The notes under the pieces are model-generated. The model was not told the DNA's origin and ran no database searches. It saw only the letters and a program-made list of their open reading frames with translations. Positions 1-11,210 of a DNA stretch of 64,000 nucleotides are shown piece after piece. The stretch is from Acridotheres tristis (Eukaryota; Chordata; Aves; Passeriformes; Sturnidae), in contig CM072894.1 in assembly GCA_037013685.1 (NCBI GenBank), forward strand, positions 3,846,841 through 3,910,840, in the 5' to 3' direction. Made by a program: the position numbers and the translations under genes. Every line of letters begins with the position of its first letter. Positions within the stretch are counted from its first letter, which is position 1.

Positions 1-3000
1 CTGGGCTGGCTGGTGGGAAGCAGCAGTCCAGGAACAGCAGCTCTTTGCACAGGCAGAGAACAGAAATGCTTTAATCAGGGCTGGGGAAGGGAGTGTGTCA
101 TGGATCCCAGACTGACACTTCTCTCCCACACTGCCACTGAGGTGGCAAGGAGGTTTGACAGACCTGCTGCTCCCCAAAACCAGTTTGGGTCTGTGTGAAA
201 AGCCAAGCTGGGAGGTGTGGGGAGGCACACGTGGAGCTGGACACCAGGCTTCTCCAAAGGGATTGTGCTGAGAGCCTTGAGGCACCTCTGCAAGCATCAA
301 TCCAGGCTGCAGCACTCAGGGCAGCATAAACCCACCTCATGTTTTTTCACGTGGTGGCTTCTTCTCCAGAGTAAATATTTGTGTCATACAGAAGGTTAAG
401 GAACACAAAATGAAACACTGGCCGACCTCACAAGGCCGTAAGATTCAAGAAAATCAAGATGCTGGCTCTGTGTTCCAAGTGGCACTTTGGGCTGTGTGAG
501 CACAGGGAAGCATCAGGCTGCTACTGCATTTATTCCCAGCAGGAAAAATGGGCTGTTTTGGTGTGGATGGTGCAATGCTAACTCCACCATCTGGGTATAA
601 CTATTAAAAGAAAATGTTTGCAGCTGAAAATATTGGATCTGTGAAATTCCTGCTTTTGCCAACTGTTTGCTTACTTTGGTGGGGAAGTTATCAGTGCTGC
701 ATTTCTTTAGAGGAACCAAGTATGGCATTTTCCCATGAGATTCCAGCCCTGCTGAGAGGTCTGAAGCAGGCCTCTAAAGTGACTCTGTCCTTTTCCAGTA
801 CATCCCAGCTGACAAACATTTCCAAATAATGGTGTGGGAATTGTGGCTCCCACAGACCTGGGTGCTGTGTCCCTTTGCCCTGCTGACATTGAACTGTCAC
901 CTCCTGAAGCCCGTCCTTTGGCCACTTTCTGTGACACATCCTGTGCTGCACACAGACACTGTAAGTCTCTGTGTTTCTGTTGCACAGAGTCTGTGCCCAT
1001 GAAAATCTCTGACTCCCCAGTTCAGTTGCATGGCCCAAAATATTGGGTTCTGCTCCAAACCCACCACAGCATGGACAGAGGTTAAATGCAGGGTGCTGTT
1101 CTGAGCAGGTGGGAAGGAGAGGTGGGCAGCTTTTATTTGGTAGGGTCAGAACAGTTTGAGAAAAAAAAACCAACCCATTCCAAGAGCTGTGGATTTTTCC
1201 CAATGTTTAATCTTGTGTATGAAGTGTTATTTGTTAAAGGAAACAACATAATCAGGGAGCTACTGAGCAATGAAACTGGCAGGTAGTGATGCAGTCAGCA
1301 GTAGTTAGAGTTTGCTGCCTTGAGTGTTTCTATGTGCTGCAACTGCCATCTAAAATGGTTTATTCGTGTAAAACACAATTACTCTTTTTTGTTTGTTTTC
1401 TAATTATTATTTTTTTCATCCTTGGACCAATAATTTCAATGTCTGTGGCATGGTGTCCCTGATTTGGGAAGCAGGGTGACCAATGTTTCTAGGCAGGTGC
1501 TGGTGAAGTTTTTTTCACTGCTAGTGTAGGTGTGTGCTGGGTGGGATGGTGCAGGAGCCATTCTGAAGAGCTGCCTTTCATGGATCAAAGAATTTTTCTG
1601 GAGCCTTCAGCACTTGCTGCCTAGCCTGGTGTTGAAATATGTTCAGATGATGGCCAGCCTTCACTCTAGAGGCTTTTCCCTTTCAAGGGCAAAAATCCAC
1701 CCTACAGCCTTTTCCAAATTTGTATAGCTTTTCTTTCCTTTAGTTTAGAGGAGTTTTTTCATTTTCTTTTTGTGTTTATTCTTGGTTTTCTGATAAAGCA
1801 GCAGAGGATTTTGTGTGTACAGCAGCAGAGTTAAAACATTCAAAACAATAGTATTTAATTACAGGTTGGCAAGTCAATAATGTTATTTATAATACAGGTG
1901 TTGTATGAACAATTTCTATTTGTTAGTCAAATGCACTTTTCCTACCTGTCTAAAAGTCGTTCCTGCACTTCCAAAGTCTGGTCTGGCTCACTGATGGCAT
2001 GTTTAGCAGTTTTTATTTGAAGGTTACACCAATATAGGACCTTTTGTTTCTTTCTTCTTTGGCAGGCATGAAAATAATACTAATAAAAACATTTTAGATT
2101 TACACTGTTAAGGGTGTTGGTTCATTTCTTCTGCGAGAACTGGAGAAAAATAGACAAAAGCATCAATTTTAAACTCTAGCCCCTAGGATAGCTACAGAAT
2201 ATTGTCTTCAATTTAAGAAGAAAATTTTTTGAAATTCACAAGGGAAGTTTCTTTATTTTTTGGACTGAATCATTGAAGTGGGAATATCAGAGTCATAAAT
2301 CCTTTTTTTTTTGTTTCTTTTTAAATAAAAGAGCTCAAAAGCTTCAAGGGAAAAAACCTTGTTAAATGAAGAAAAGAATAGGGAATGCTATAAACATAGC
2401 AGCTCTAATTTAAACCCAACTTTATAAACAGAATATTTTCTTGTGTATTTTTATTCCATTACCTCTTGCTCCAATAAATACTCCTGCATTTCTCCACATC
2501 TTCTACAAAAGTCTTCAGAAACCAAATGTTTATGCATATAGTAGATTGCAGCCTGCTTTGAGGTGGAAATCAGCTTTTGAGAAAGACTGTGCAACACTGA
2601 GTGTCTGTTTGGTGGGGGAAGCTACAGGGGACATTGCTTGTTAACTGAAAGTGCAAGAAGTGCATTATTTCTCATTTTTGGTATTGGGAAAGAGCTGTGT
2701 CTGCTACTTTGTGGTAACTTTTTTTTTTTTTTTTTGAAAAATAGTGACTGCTCTTTCTCCTTTGATTTTTAAGGTCTGATAAACTCTTTACCAATAAGAA
2801 ATACATATTTATTTTTGAAAATATCTTGCTGTTACACTCTTCATAGGCTGTGCACACAGATGAGTAATCAACATATCAAAAAAAACCAACAAAAAACCTC
2901 AGTGATTTTTCCCATAATGGTAATCAAAACTTCAAAACATTAATGTTCTATTAAAAGCAATCACATCTGCCTTCCACAGGACAATGTGGATATGAATAAA

Positions 3001-3242
3001 CCAATTTCTTAGGGAGCTGAAGGCAGCAAAATCCCTCCTGGGGCGAGGAGCCAAGGTGCATATTAGTTGTTCAGCCAATGAGCAGACTTGCAAGTTAATC
3101 AGAGCACTTAATAATTCTGTTTTAGAGCAGAACCTCTGCTGCAGTGGTGGGAGGCCCAAGGTCTTGAGGATCTCTGTCCCTGGGCAGAGCAGACAGCAGG
3201 AAGATGAAAGATCCTCCCCAGAGCTGCTGTGACATGCACATC

Positions 3243-3376
3243 CAGAATGGGAACAACAAATAATTCCTGGGTGCTCCTCACACATCTCCACGTGCTCCTC
3301 CAAGAACAGAGGGTGGCTTTTGTTCAGAATGGGACCAAGAAATAATTCCTGGGTGCTCCTCCAAGAACAGGGGGTG
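3243..3376. repeat. Imperfect local tandem duplication
   Basis: CAGAATGGGA, then (A/C)CAA(C/G)AAATAATTCCTGG and GTGCTCCT, occurs at 3243 and again at 3325 (offset 82). The following GTGCTCCTCCAAGAACAG occurs at 3292 and 3353 (offset 61). The second copy therefore equals the first minus about 21 bases. Confidence 0.85.
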
Positions 3377-4379
3377 TTTTTTGTTTCCCCTCCACCATCA
3401 CTGCACACAGGGTGAAGCATTTTTCTTCTTCCTGCAGGGCAGCCTTTCCCCTAGCCAGAATGCAAAGGATGAACCTTATGATTTGAGGTTAAGATGATGT
3501 TCTTTGTTCTCCTGGCCCCAGGGACCCTTTAAGAAAAGGGTTTAAGATGGGAGCCTTCAAGGCTTGCCTGATGAAGTAGCTGTTATTTTTCTATCTGCTG
3601 GTTTTGACACTCACATTGTCAGTGTCTGTAGCTGTGCAGCACCCTCAGGAGTCAGACACTTGCTGCTGTGTCTGCAGTGCCAGTGGAGGCCAGGATAGGG
3701 ATAACCTGCCCAAGGGAGCAGAAAATTTTGGGGCATAGCAAGAAAATTACACCTGGGTCTTATGGGTCCCAGATCTTGCTGCAGCCACCAACAAATTCTG
3801 CTCTCAGATTCTAGCTCTCCACTCCTGTTGTATCACGGTGTCCAAAGTTACTGCATCATGACCTGTGTGGTAAAAGTAAATTTAAAAAAGCCCACAAGAG
3901 ACCCAGGAGTCAGTAAACCATAGGACTTCTGGGAAAAATGGGGTTTTAACTTGGGAAATGGGATTCTCGTTATCAAGTAAAGATCAGAGATGGTTTGGCT
4001 TTAGTAGATGAAGACCAGGAATGCAGGAAACATGTTATCTATTTCCCTTTGAGAGATGCTCCACGATACACTTTGTGCAGTGCTTTTTCAATGGCAAGTT
4101 AGTTCAACTGGACCATTTAGAGCTATAATTAAGAACACAAACCCATGGTACTGGTCTTACATCCAAAGAAGGCTCTTGTAGAATTACAGCAGGTACTGAG
4201 AAAGGCAAATGATCCAGGTACATGGAGTTGCTGCTTTAGATGGAGTGTCTAAAGAGTCTGAGATTTCACTTTGGAGAGTTGAAGGCTGTGTGATTATCAT
4301 TTGAAAAATCAGGAAGGCGATGGATGAGTCGAATTTAGAATTACTGATCACTAAATGCTGCAATGCTAGAGCAAGGGGC

Positions 4380-4575
4380 ACTCAGTGAAATAAGTACAAG
4401 ATTGATTTCTAAGAGATAAAAGAAAGGATTTCTTTGCACAGGAGGTGGTGAACACCTGGGACTCACTGCCTTGTGAGTCTGGAAAGACAGGTACTGCCAG
4501 CAGGCTCTAAAGGGTTTGGCCAAGCTCAGTGGAGGACACGTTCATAAATGGCTGGAAAGGGACCTGACATCCCCA
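4380..4575 (+). mobile_element. Possible ancient CR1-like fragment
   Basis: The stretch TTTGCACAGGAGGTGGTGAAC, then CACCTGGGACTCACTGCCTTG and a later GTTCATAAATGGCTGG, resembles the conserved amniote CR1 3' region with a GTGAACCTGTGGAACTCCCT-type core. Similarity is judged by eye and is weak outside this core. Confidence 0.35.
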
Positions 4576-7536
4576 AAGCAACATCTGTGGATAGAGGGGG
4601 ATGCTGAAAGAGAAGCCAGGCTACCTCCTCTCCCCAAGGACCAGCCCCTTTGCCATATGGACTGGACTGCCAGGCCCCTGGCATGTCCCAGCCAGACATT
4701 TCTGCTACTTAACACATACATTGGACACCTTCCACAAGTGCCTGGCTCCCATTCAGTTAGTGTTGCAATGCAGCACTGCCCGTAGCATTTTCTCTGTGAG
4801 GCATTTGTTTTACACTGGGAAGGAGACAGGAGTTGCTTAGAACCCTGAAAGTTTTCTGCTTTTCTGTGTAAATGCTTATCCATTCCACATCCACCAGAGA
4901 GCCTGTTGCCATTACCCTGCTCTGGCACAAGTGTTGCAGTTGCCCAGGCAGGGAGCAGGAGGTAATATCAAGTGTCTCAGGTGGCTCCAGATGTTGTTCT
5001 TTCAGTAAAATGGAGGTGAATTCAGTGACAGTGAGAACAAACTACTCTCTAAGTTATCAGGGCCAAAAAGGCATCATCACATTAGGAACTTTTCTTAGCT
5101 GCCCTGACAGTTATTTTGTCTGTCTCCTTAAAAACTTGAAAGCTTGCTGTGTAAAATTTTTGTGTATTATCTTTAACAAGTGGCTTGGAATTCACTCAGA
5201 GTGAATGCTAAACTTCCTAAAGATTTGAAAGTTCCAGGCAAATATCATGAAAATAAGTATTTATCACACAGTGCTGTCATCCTTTGTCTTAAAGACATCA
5301 GGAAGCCCTTTCACGACCTTGCTTGTGAAAAGGTAATGAGGAGAACATTTCTTGGCTTTTTATGCATTTCTAATCAAAATGATAACAAGAAAATGCAGTT
5401 CACTCTCTCTCATGGTGTGTCTTATTTCAGTCCTCTCTGCTGGTTTTGTGCTACTGCTAATATCTCGTCATCATCATATTCTCCTGTCAAGATTTCAAGG
5501 CAGGAGGGAGTTTTCTGACAGGACAACCTTACTATTGCCTGGGGAAGCATATTTTTAGTTTCCCAAGATAATGCACGCTTTCTTTTTAGATTCTGCACCT
5601 TTTGAGACAAGATCTTAATTAGAGTTAGTTGTGAGCATGATGAAAATGTTAAACCTGTTTGTTTCTGTTTTCATGCACTCCATTTTCTGCCAGACATCTT
5701 GAGTACTGTAAACTAGCAAGAAAGAGCAGAAAATTCCCTTCTAATTAAGTAATATACTAAATATTCCCTTTGCAGTAATGCTCCTGTTTTAGCAGTTATC
5801 CCTCTTTCTCACTCCCAGCTGGGAACATGCTCTTCTGTTCTTCATTATGCCCTAGAGAGTGTTTTGAGCCTAATTGGTGGAAGGAGAGCTCATTTCAGGG
5901 CTTGTCCTATGGGCTTTTTTTGGGCCATGAGACTGTCTAAGTGGGACCCTGGCAAGTGAATCATGTTCAGTTGCAATATGTGCTTCTCTCAGAACTGGAA
6001 TGATTTTGCAGGGGAGGCTGTTTGAGCAGAAGTTACTTTGGGGATTTCCTAACCCTCCCAGGACAAGTTCTGCTGATGCACTAGCTCAGCTTTTTATTTA
6101 AAAAATACGTTTTGCTTTGAATATTTTCCTTTGTAATATATATTAAATTTTTCTCAGGGCAAATCAAAAGGAAATATTTACATTTGCTGAAATGAAATGC
6201 TTCAAGTGAACTGAAACAGGGAATTTTTTTCTTTTTGCCAGAGGAGTTTAAATTTTTGACTTTCAGCTTAAAAGACAATGAAGTCAGACTTCAGAATTAC
6301 CAATCTCCTGAAAACAGGACTTGGAGGCTTCACCTAACATGGTTATGAAACCATTTCCCATGTTTTCTCTCTGTAGCAGCTCTACAGCTGGATTATTTTC
6401 TCATCTACAACAACATGTCTTCACTTACTGGTTCAGGAAACTAGGCCAGATAATACTAATGATTTAATCCCAAATCAAAATATCACATACAAATTTATCT
6501 CTCTCCTGCAGCAATTCAGTCCTGGGTGGTGGAGATATTTCATTGGCCAAACCAGTCAGTGCAGAAAACAGTGTTGGGCCAGCAGAACAAGCATAGCTAT
6601 TTTGGCACTCTCTGGATGCAGCAGGATTTGTCAGAAGAGCTGGTAAATACATAATAATGATAAAATCTCCTGTTCCTTTGAGCCTGTGCTCCTCATACTG
6701 CACCACTGAAGTTTGTTGGGGCTTTAGCCAAAAAACAGTATCTCCTATTGTTTTTAAAATAGGTGAGCCCGAGGTAGTGACACTGCAGTAGTGATAGTAA
6801 AACTAACAAATACTTGTTTTTCTTGCTGGTGTGGCCATCCTGGAAATGCTGTCTTATCTGCCTTCCTTTTTTTGGTTTAGGAGAGATATTCTCTTCTAAG
6901 AGAGTTTTAAGTTTCCTGCATCACTTTTTTTTTTTTTTTTTCTCTTCCCAGTGCTATAATTGCTTTCAGGAATTAGTCATCTCAAGGTGGCTTGTCATTG
7001 GAGTGATTTGTTAGGTTTGAGTTTTCTGTGATGTCACATTGAAAAAGTTAATGAGGAACGTGCTTCTTCTGCTGTGAGAAGTGAGAACACGATGGTTAAA
7101 CCTCCCCTTGCACTGGGGTTTGCAGCACTGGAGTCTGGGCAGACCATTAGCTCCAAGCCTGCATCTCCCAATGATTTAGCACGATTCTGCTAAATTCCAC
7201 AGGAACTCAAGAAAAATATTTTCTTAATGCCAGGCCCTTGACTTTTACCACAACTTCCCCAACCCACTTTCCCAAGGAAGCTGCAATTGAGCATAAGACA
7301 TTCTCAAGGGATGCTCATCAGTTTTTTTGACTCTCAAGAGGCCAAAACTGTCACTGGGCACAGCTGTTACAATCCAAATTAACACAGAAGATCAGAGGAA
7401 ACTAAGCCTCTGTGAATAAAATGGATCAAGCCCAGAAAGGTTTGAAATACACCCAAAAAACATGATGAAAACCAAACGAGGTTAGATGCTGGTGCCTAAA
7501 AATTTGATATATTTGATTTAACAGTAGAAGAGGTGA

Positions 7537-7730
7537 GGAAGGAAGGAAGGAAGGAAGGAAGGAAGGAAGGAAGGAAGGAAGGAAGGAAGGAAGGAAGGAA
7601 GGAAGGAAGGAAGGAAGGAAGGAAGGAAGGAAGGAAGGAAGGAAGGAAGGAAGGAAGGAAGGAAGGAAGGAAGGAAGGAAGGAAGGAAGGAAGGAAGGAA
7701 GGAAGGAAGGAAGGAAGGAAGGAAGGAAGG
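7537..7730. repeat. (GGAA)n microsatellite, about 48.5 uninterrupted units
   Basis: 194 bases of perfect GGAA repeat with no interruption, preceded by GTGA and followed by GGAAAATGAAAG. It is purine-only on the + strand. The long open frames on both strands here (Lys-Glu-Gly-Arg and Leu-Pro-Ser-Phe repeats) are artefacts of the repeat. GGAA is the core of ETS-factor binding sites, and such tracts can form triplex DNA and are very prone to length change. Confidence 0.99.
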
Positions 7731-10700
7731 GAAAATGAAAGAGGTGTGCGTGGATGGCACAGACATGGAGAGAGTGACAGGGCTAAGTAAAAACCTATCA
7801 CCCTTCCAAAGGTCTCAATGACATTTTGTTGCTCCCCTCCATCTGGTCTTCTTGGTGGTGAGGGTCCCCTGCAGCCTTGCCACCAAAAATTATAGAATCC
7901 AGTGGATTAATACACGTTTGGGCCAGGTGGGAGCACCCACATGTCTTCCCTGGGAAGGGCAATTTTGACACTGCCTTTGGAGGACTCTGTTGCAGCATGT
8001 GCAGGATTTGAGGACCCCTTTGAGGGGCCTTTGATGGGCCATGACATCCCTCTGCTGTCCTTCATGTGGATGCATTTGCTCCTGGGGTGAAGGGGCCCCA
8101 CAGCTGAGCTCTGCACAGCACAGGATGGACATTCCCTGCCTCTGACCAGAGGCTTTTTCACCACACACCCAAAACCTCTCTCCCCCCAGCCTTAGGTGCA
8201 AGGGTCTGTGCAAGCTGATAACCCCAGAGCTGTGGTGTCCACCCCAAAGGTGCTAAGCTTGATCCTTCTGTGATGTATTCTTCTCCCTCCAGCTCAGACC
8301 TCAGTCACTTTATCTTATCAACATGCAGTCCAGGAACCCATTCAGGGTTTTGGTGGTTTTCTCTGCAGCTTTTATACAGTTTTGCTATAACAGGCAAAAG
8401 TCCTTCATGAAGATGTTTAACCCATAAATTATAAGATTTCAGTCTCCAACACCAGCGGCCTCAGTTCACCTCAGATTTCACCTTGTTCTTCCTGAACTTG
8501 GCAGGGATGGGTACAACTTTGTTTCTGCTTGGTCCCTGTTAGAGCTGAAACATCCTGCAGCACTGAAATTAGGTGTTTGTGATTACTTGACAGGAGCAAT
8601 CTCTCTGCTGGTTTATTTCTGACACCATGTCATCAAAGCTCTCCTGAAACAATATGCACTCACATGGGAACAGAAGCATGTTCCCAGTACATGGGCACAC
8701 TCCTAGTCCTGACGTGCTGTGAGGTTTCTTCTGCTTTATTATAAGGAAATGCAAAGCAAGCAACCTGCCATTACAGAAATGAGGTGGCAGCAGGGAATAG
8801 GAGTAACTGCTTCTTGTTGGTAGGATTTTTCCAAGTAAGAAAGAATCCAGATTTGGAAGGTCTTCAATTTTGCATGGAATACTGTGGAGGAGGGCTGGGA
8901 ATGCTGCAGCAACAAAAGCCTAACTTCTTTCTTTGCTTTAATTCTGAAAGACAAAGCCCAGATATGGGGAATGAGCTATTACTAGAAGTAACAGAATAAA
9001 CTGGGCACAGAAAAATTTTGATAGGAACATTTTTCCAATAATAATGCTGCAGACTTCAGAAGTCTCAAAAATTCTTTGTCCTGATTTACCTGAATTTGCC
9101 CAGAGAAAGCAATTGGGAAGGGACTGCTCAGATTGTTTTGCAGGTGTCAGTGTTATGCCAGCTCCATCTTCTAGATGGCCTTTCTGTGCAAACTTGCATA
9201 CATAGCCTGTTCCAGAGCAGAAAATTTCATGTTCAGTTATGCTGAACACTTAATGTTTGTTCTCCAGGAAAGTGCTTTCATGAACCATTAAGTTGACATT
9301 TCCTTTATGTGGCCCATTTGATTTTTAAAATAAACTCCCAAGACCCAGAAATCAAAAGCTCTGTTCCAAGCAGATTGTATTGAAAATAGACCATGTGTTC
9401 ACGCTGCCTATGTGCCCAGGTGTGGCATTAGGGGATCCTATAGAAAAGGTATAAAACTCTGAGAAAGCTGTGTGAAAGCAAATCTCAGGATGGAGAAATG
9501 CAAGAAGGCTGAAGATGCAAAGATAAGAAACAACAGGGCTGTGAGCTGTGTAAACACAGGCCTAAGGAAAATGTGTTAAGCAAGATAGTAAAAATATGTA
9601 ATCTTAATAATGAAGCTTTATCCATTGTTTTAAGCTATTATAAGCCAGCATTGTTCAAAGCAAGATGTACATGTGACTTTATTAATTGGCCTGAGCAAAC
9701 ACTTGTCAGCCTTTAATATGATGCTATTGGCTAGAAAGGTGTTAAAAGACTTTGTTACAAAGAGAACTTTGACTGCTGTGCCAGCAGCTGAAGCTGTTCC
9801 ATCTCCCTTGCTTGGTTCTGTAAAATGAGACTGATGATTGTGATGGAATAAAGCTTTGAGACACCTGCTCCAGCATTCCCCTCCTGTTGTTTGTGTACAC
9901 AGATAGGTGTAAATATAAAATAAGAGAAAAAATATCCCAGGAAAACCCAAGACAGAAGGAATGCAGGGACCATCCAGCACAAAGGCAGCTTTGCTGCAAA
10001 TATCCCAAAAGGGCAGTTGGCATTTATCCTGATGGAGCATCTTTCTCCTGAGTGGTGAGGCAGAGAGGGCAAGTACATTGGAAGCAGAAATAACATGCCT
10101 GGAGGGCAGAGCTGAAGCTGTAGGGCAGGATTTGCAAATGCTGTAAATAAGCATGGAGCTGGAGTGTATTGCTAATGCCTCAGCACTGATCAAATAAGGG
10201 CACTCGGGTGCTTCTGCTTTCAAAGAAGTTTTCAAAGATTTAAGCTGCTAGCGTCCAGTGGGCCAGGTGTAGCCAAACCTAGTGAGCCACCAGAGCTGTC
10301 TCCACAACCCTATTACTTAGTGATAACCCTTGGCAAGCTCATGCAAAGGGGAAGGGCAGGGCTGCCCTGCGAGTGTTGCACCACCTGAGAAATCCCTGTG
10401 AAACAGGCATCTGGTGTGAGATAACAACCTCCATGGGACAGCCCTGGCAGGCACAAGTGTCCAAGGGTGCCCTAAACACTGAGCAGAGGGGCTTAAAATA
10501 ACTCCCTGGGCTTTGCCAGCCAAAGTGCTTTCATTGCTCCCCAGCATCATGGTGTCAAGACCACAAAGTGTCACCTGTGACTGAAGTGCAAAGGAGGACT
10601 GAGGTTTGGGGAAGAAGTCAGTCTGTTACTGATACCTAATGATCCCTTTCCAATGCTTGGAGTACATGGGCAATGAATAAGTGACTTGGTTCTTTCTTAT

Positions 10701-10739
10701 TTGAACTTCCTTTCACATTGGAAAGTGTCACTTTTGAAT

Positions 10740-11210
10740 CCGGGTGTAATTTCTGGGAGAAACTTAAAACCACCGTGACCCTCAGGAGAAAATAAACCTC
10801 AATTAGAATCAGCAATATCAACAGAGGAAATTGAGAATGCATTATCACATCTTCCAAGTGGCAAAGCATTGAGACCAGATGGCTTCAACTCAGTTTTGCA
10901 AGTATTCACAAGAACATCTGGTTCCTTGAATGCATCAGCTGTTTTACCTCTTTCTGAGCTCTGGAGTAAGTTACTCATTTCTTGTGTTGCCACCTCTTAC
11001 ACATAGTCCTAAAGAAAGGCTAAAATCAGTGTGCAATCCGTGACTACTTACGACTGTGATTTGTCAAGAAATTGAATGTTGCAAGTAACAATCAGCTTTA
11101 TTTCCTTCAGTCAGTGATAACATCAGGAAAATCAGCTGTACCTCAGCTGCTGGGGAAACTTCCCAAAGCCTTGCTTTGATGAGATGAGCTCCTGGCTAAA
11201 GACCCCCCCC
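10740..11210 (+). mobile_element. Relic of an L1-like LINE reverse transcriptase
   Basis: Read in frame from about 10780, the sequence encodes SGENKPQLESAISTEEIEN followed by ALSHLPSGKALRPDGFNS. This matches the layout of the RT finger region in L1/Tx1-type LINEs, where an EEI..AI.....GK.PGPDGF block is typical. About 200 bases on, QSALFPS-V-SDNIRKIS corresponds to the conserved Q.GF....SSDNIRR block, and near 11170 a broken KA..DEMSSWL resembles the KAFDRVEW region. Spacing and order fit, but frames shift and stops occur, so this is a dead fragment. It does not match the CR1 RT block seen at 44460-44520 (SSLDVHRSMGPDGI). The alternative is another LINE clade such as RTE; L1-like is favoured because of the SDNIR motif. 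Confidence 0.6.

Noticed and set aside
7496..7801. Open frames of ~80-100 codons on both strands with Lys-Glu-Gly-Arg or Leu-Pro-Ser-Phe repeats
   Set aside because: They are translations of the GGAA microsatellite and not genes.
9430..9600. TATA-like GGTATAAAACTC followed by an LTR-like stretch
   Set aside because: No TG/CA ends, polyadenylation signal or family resemblance that I could pin down.
9630..10235. 201-codon open frame on the minus strand, the longest outside the exons and repeats
   Set aside because: No recognisable domain, no splice or promoter context, and roughly one open frame of this length is expected by chance among the ~128,000 codon positions of the six frames in 64 kb.
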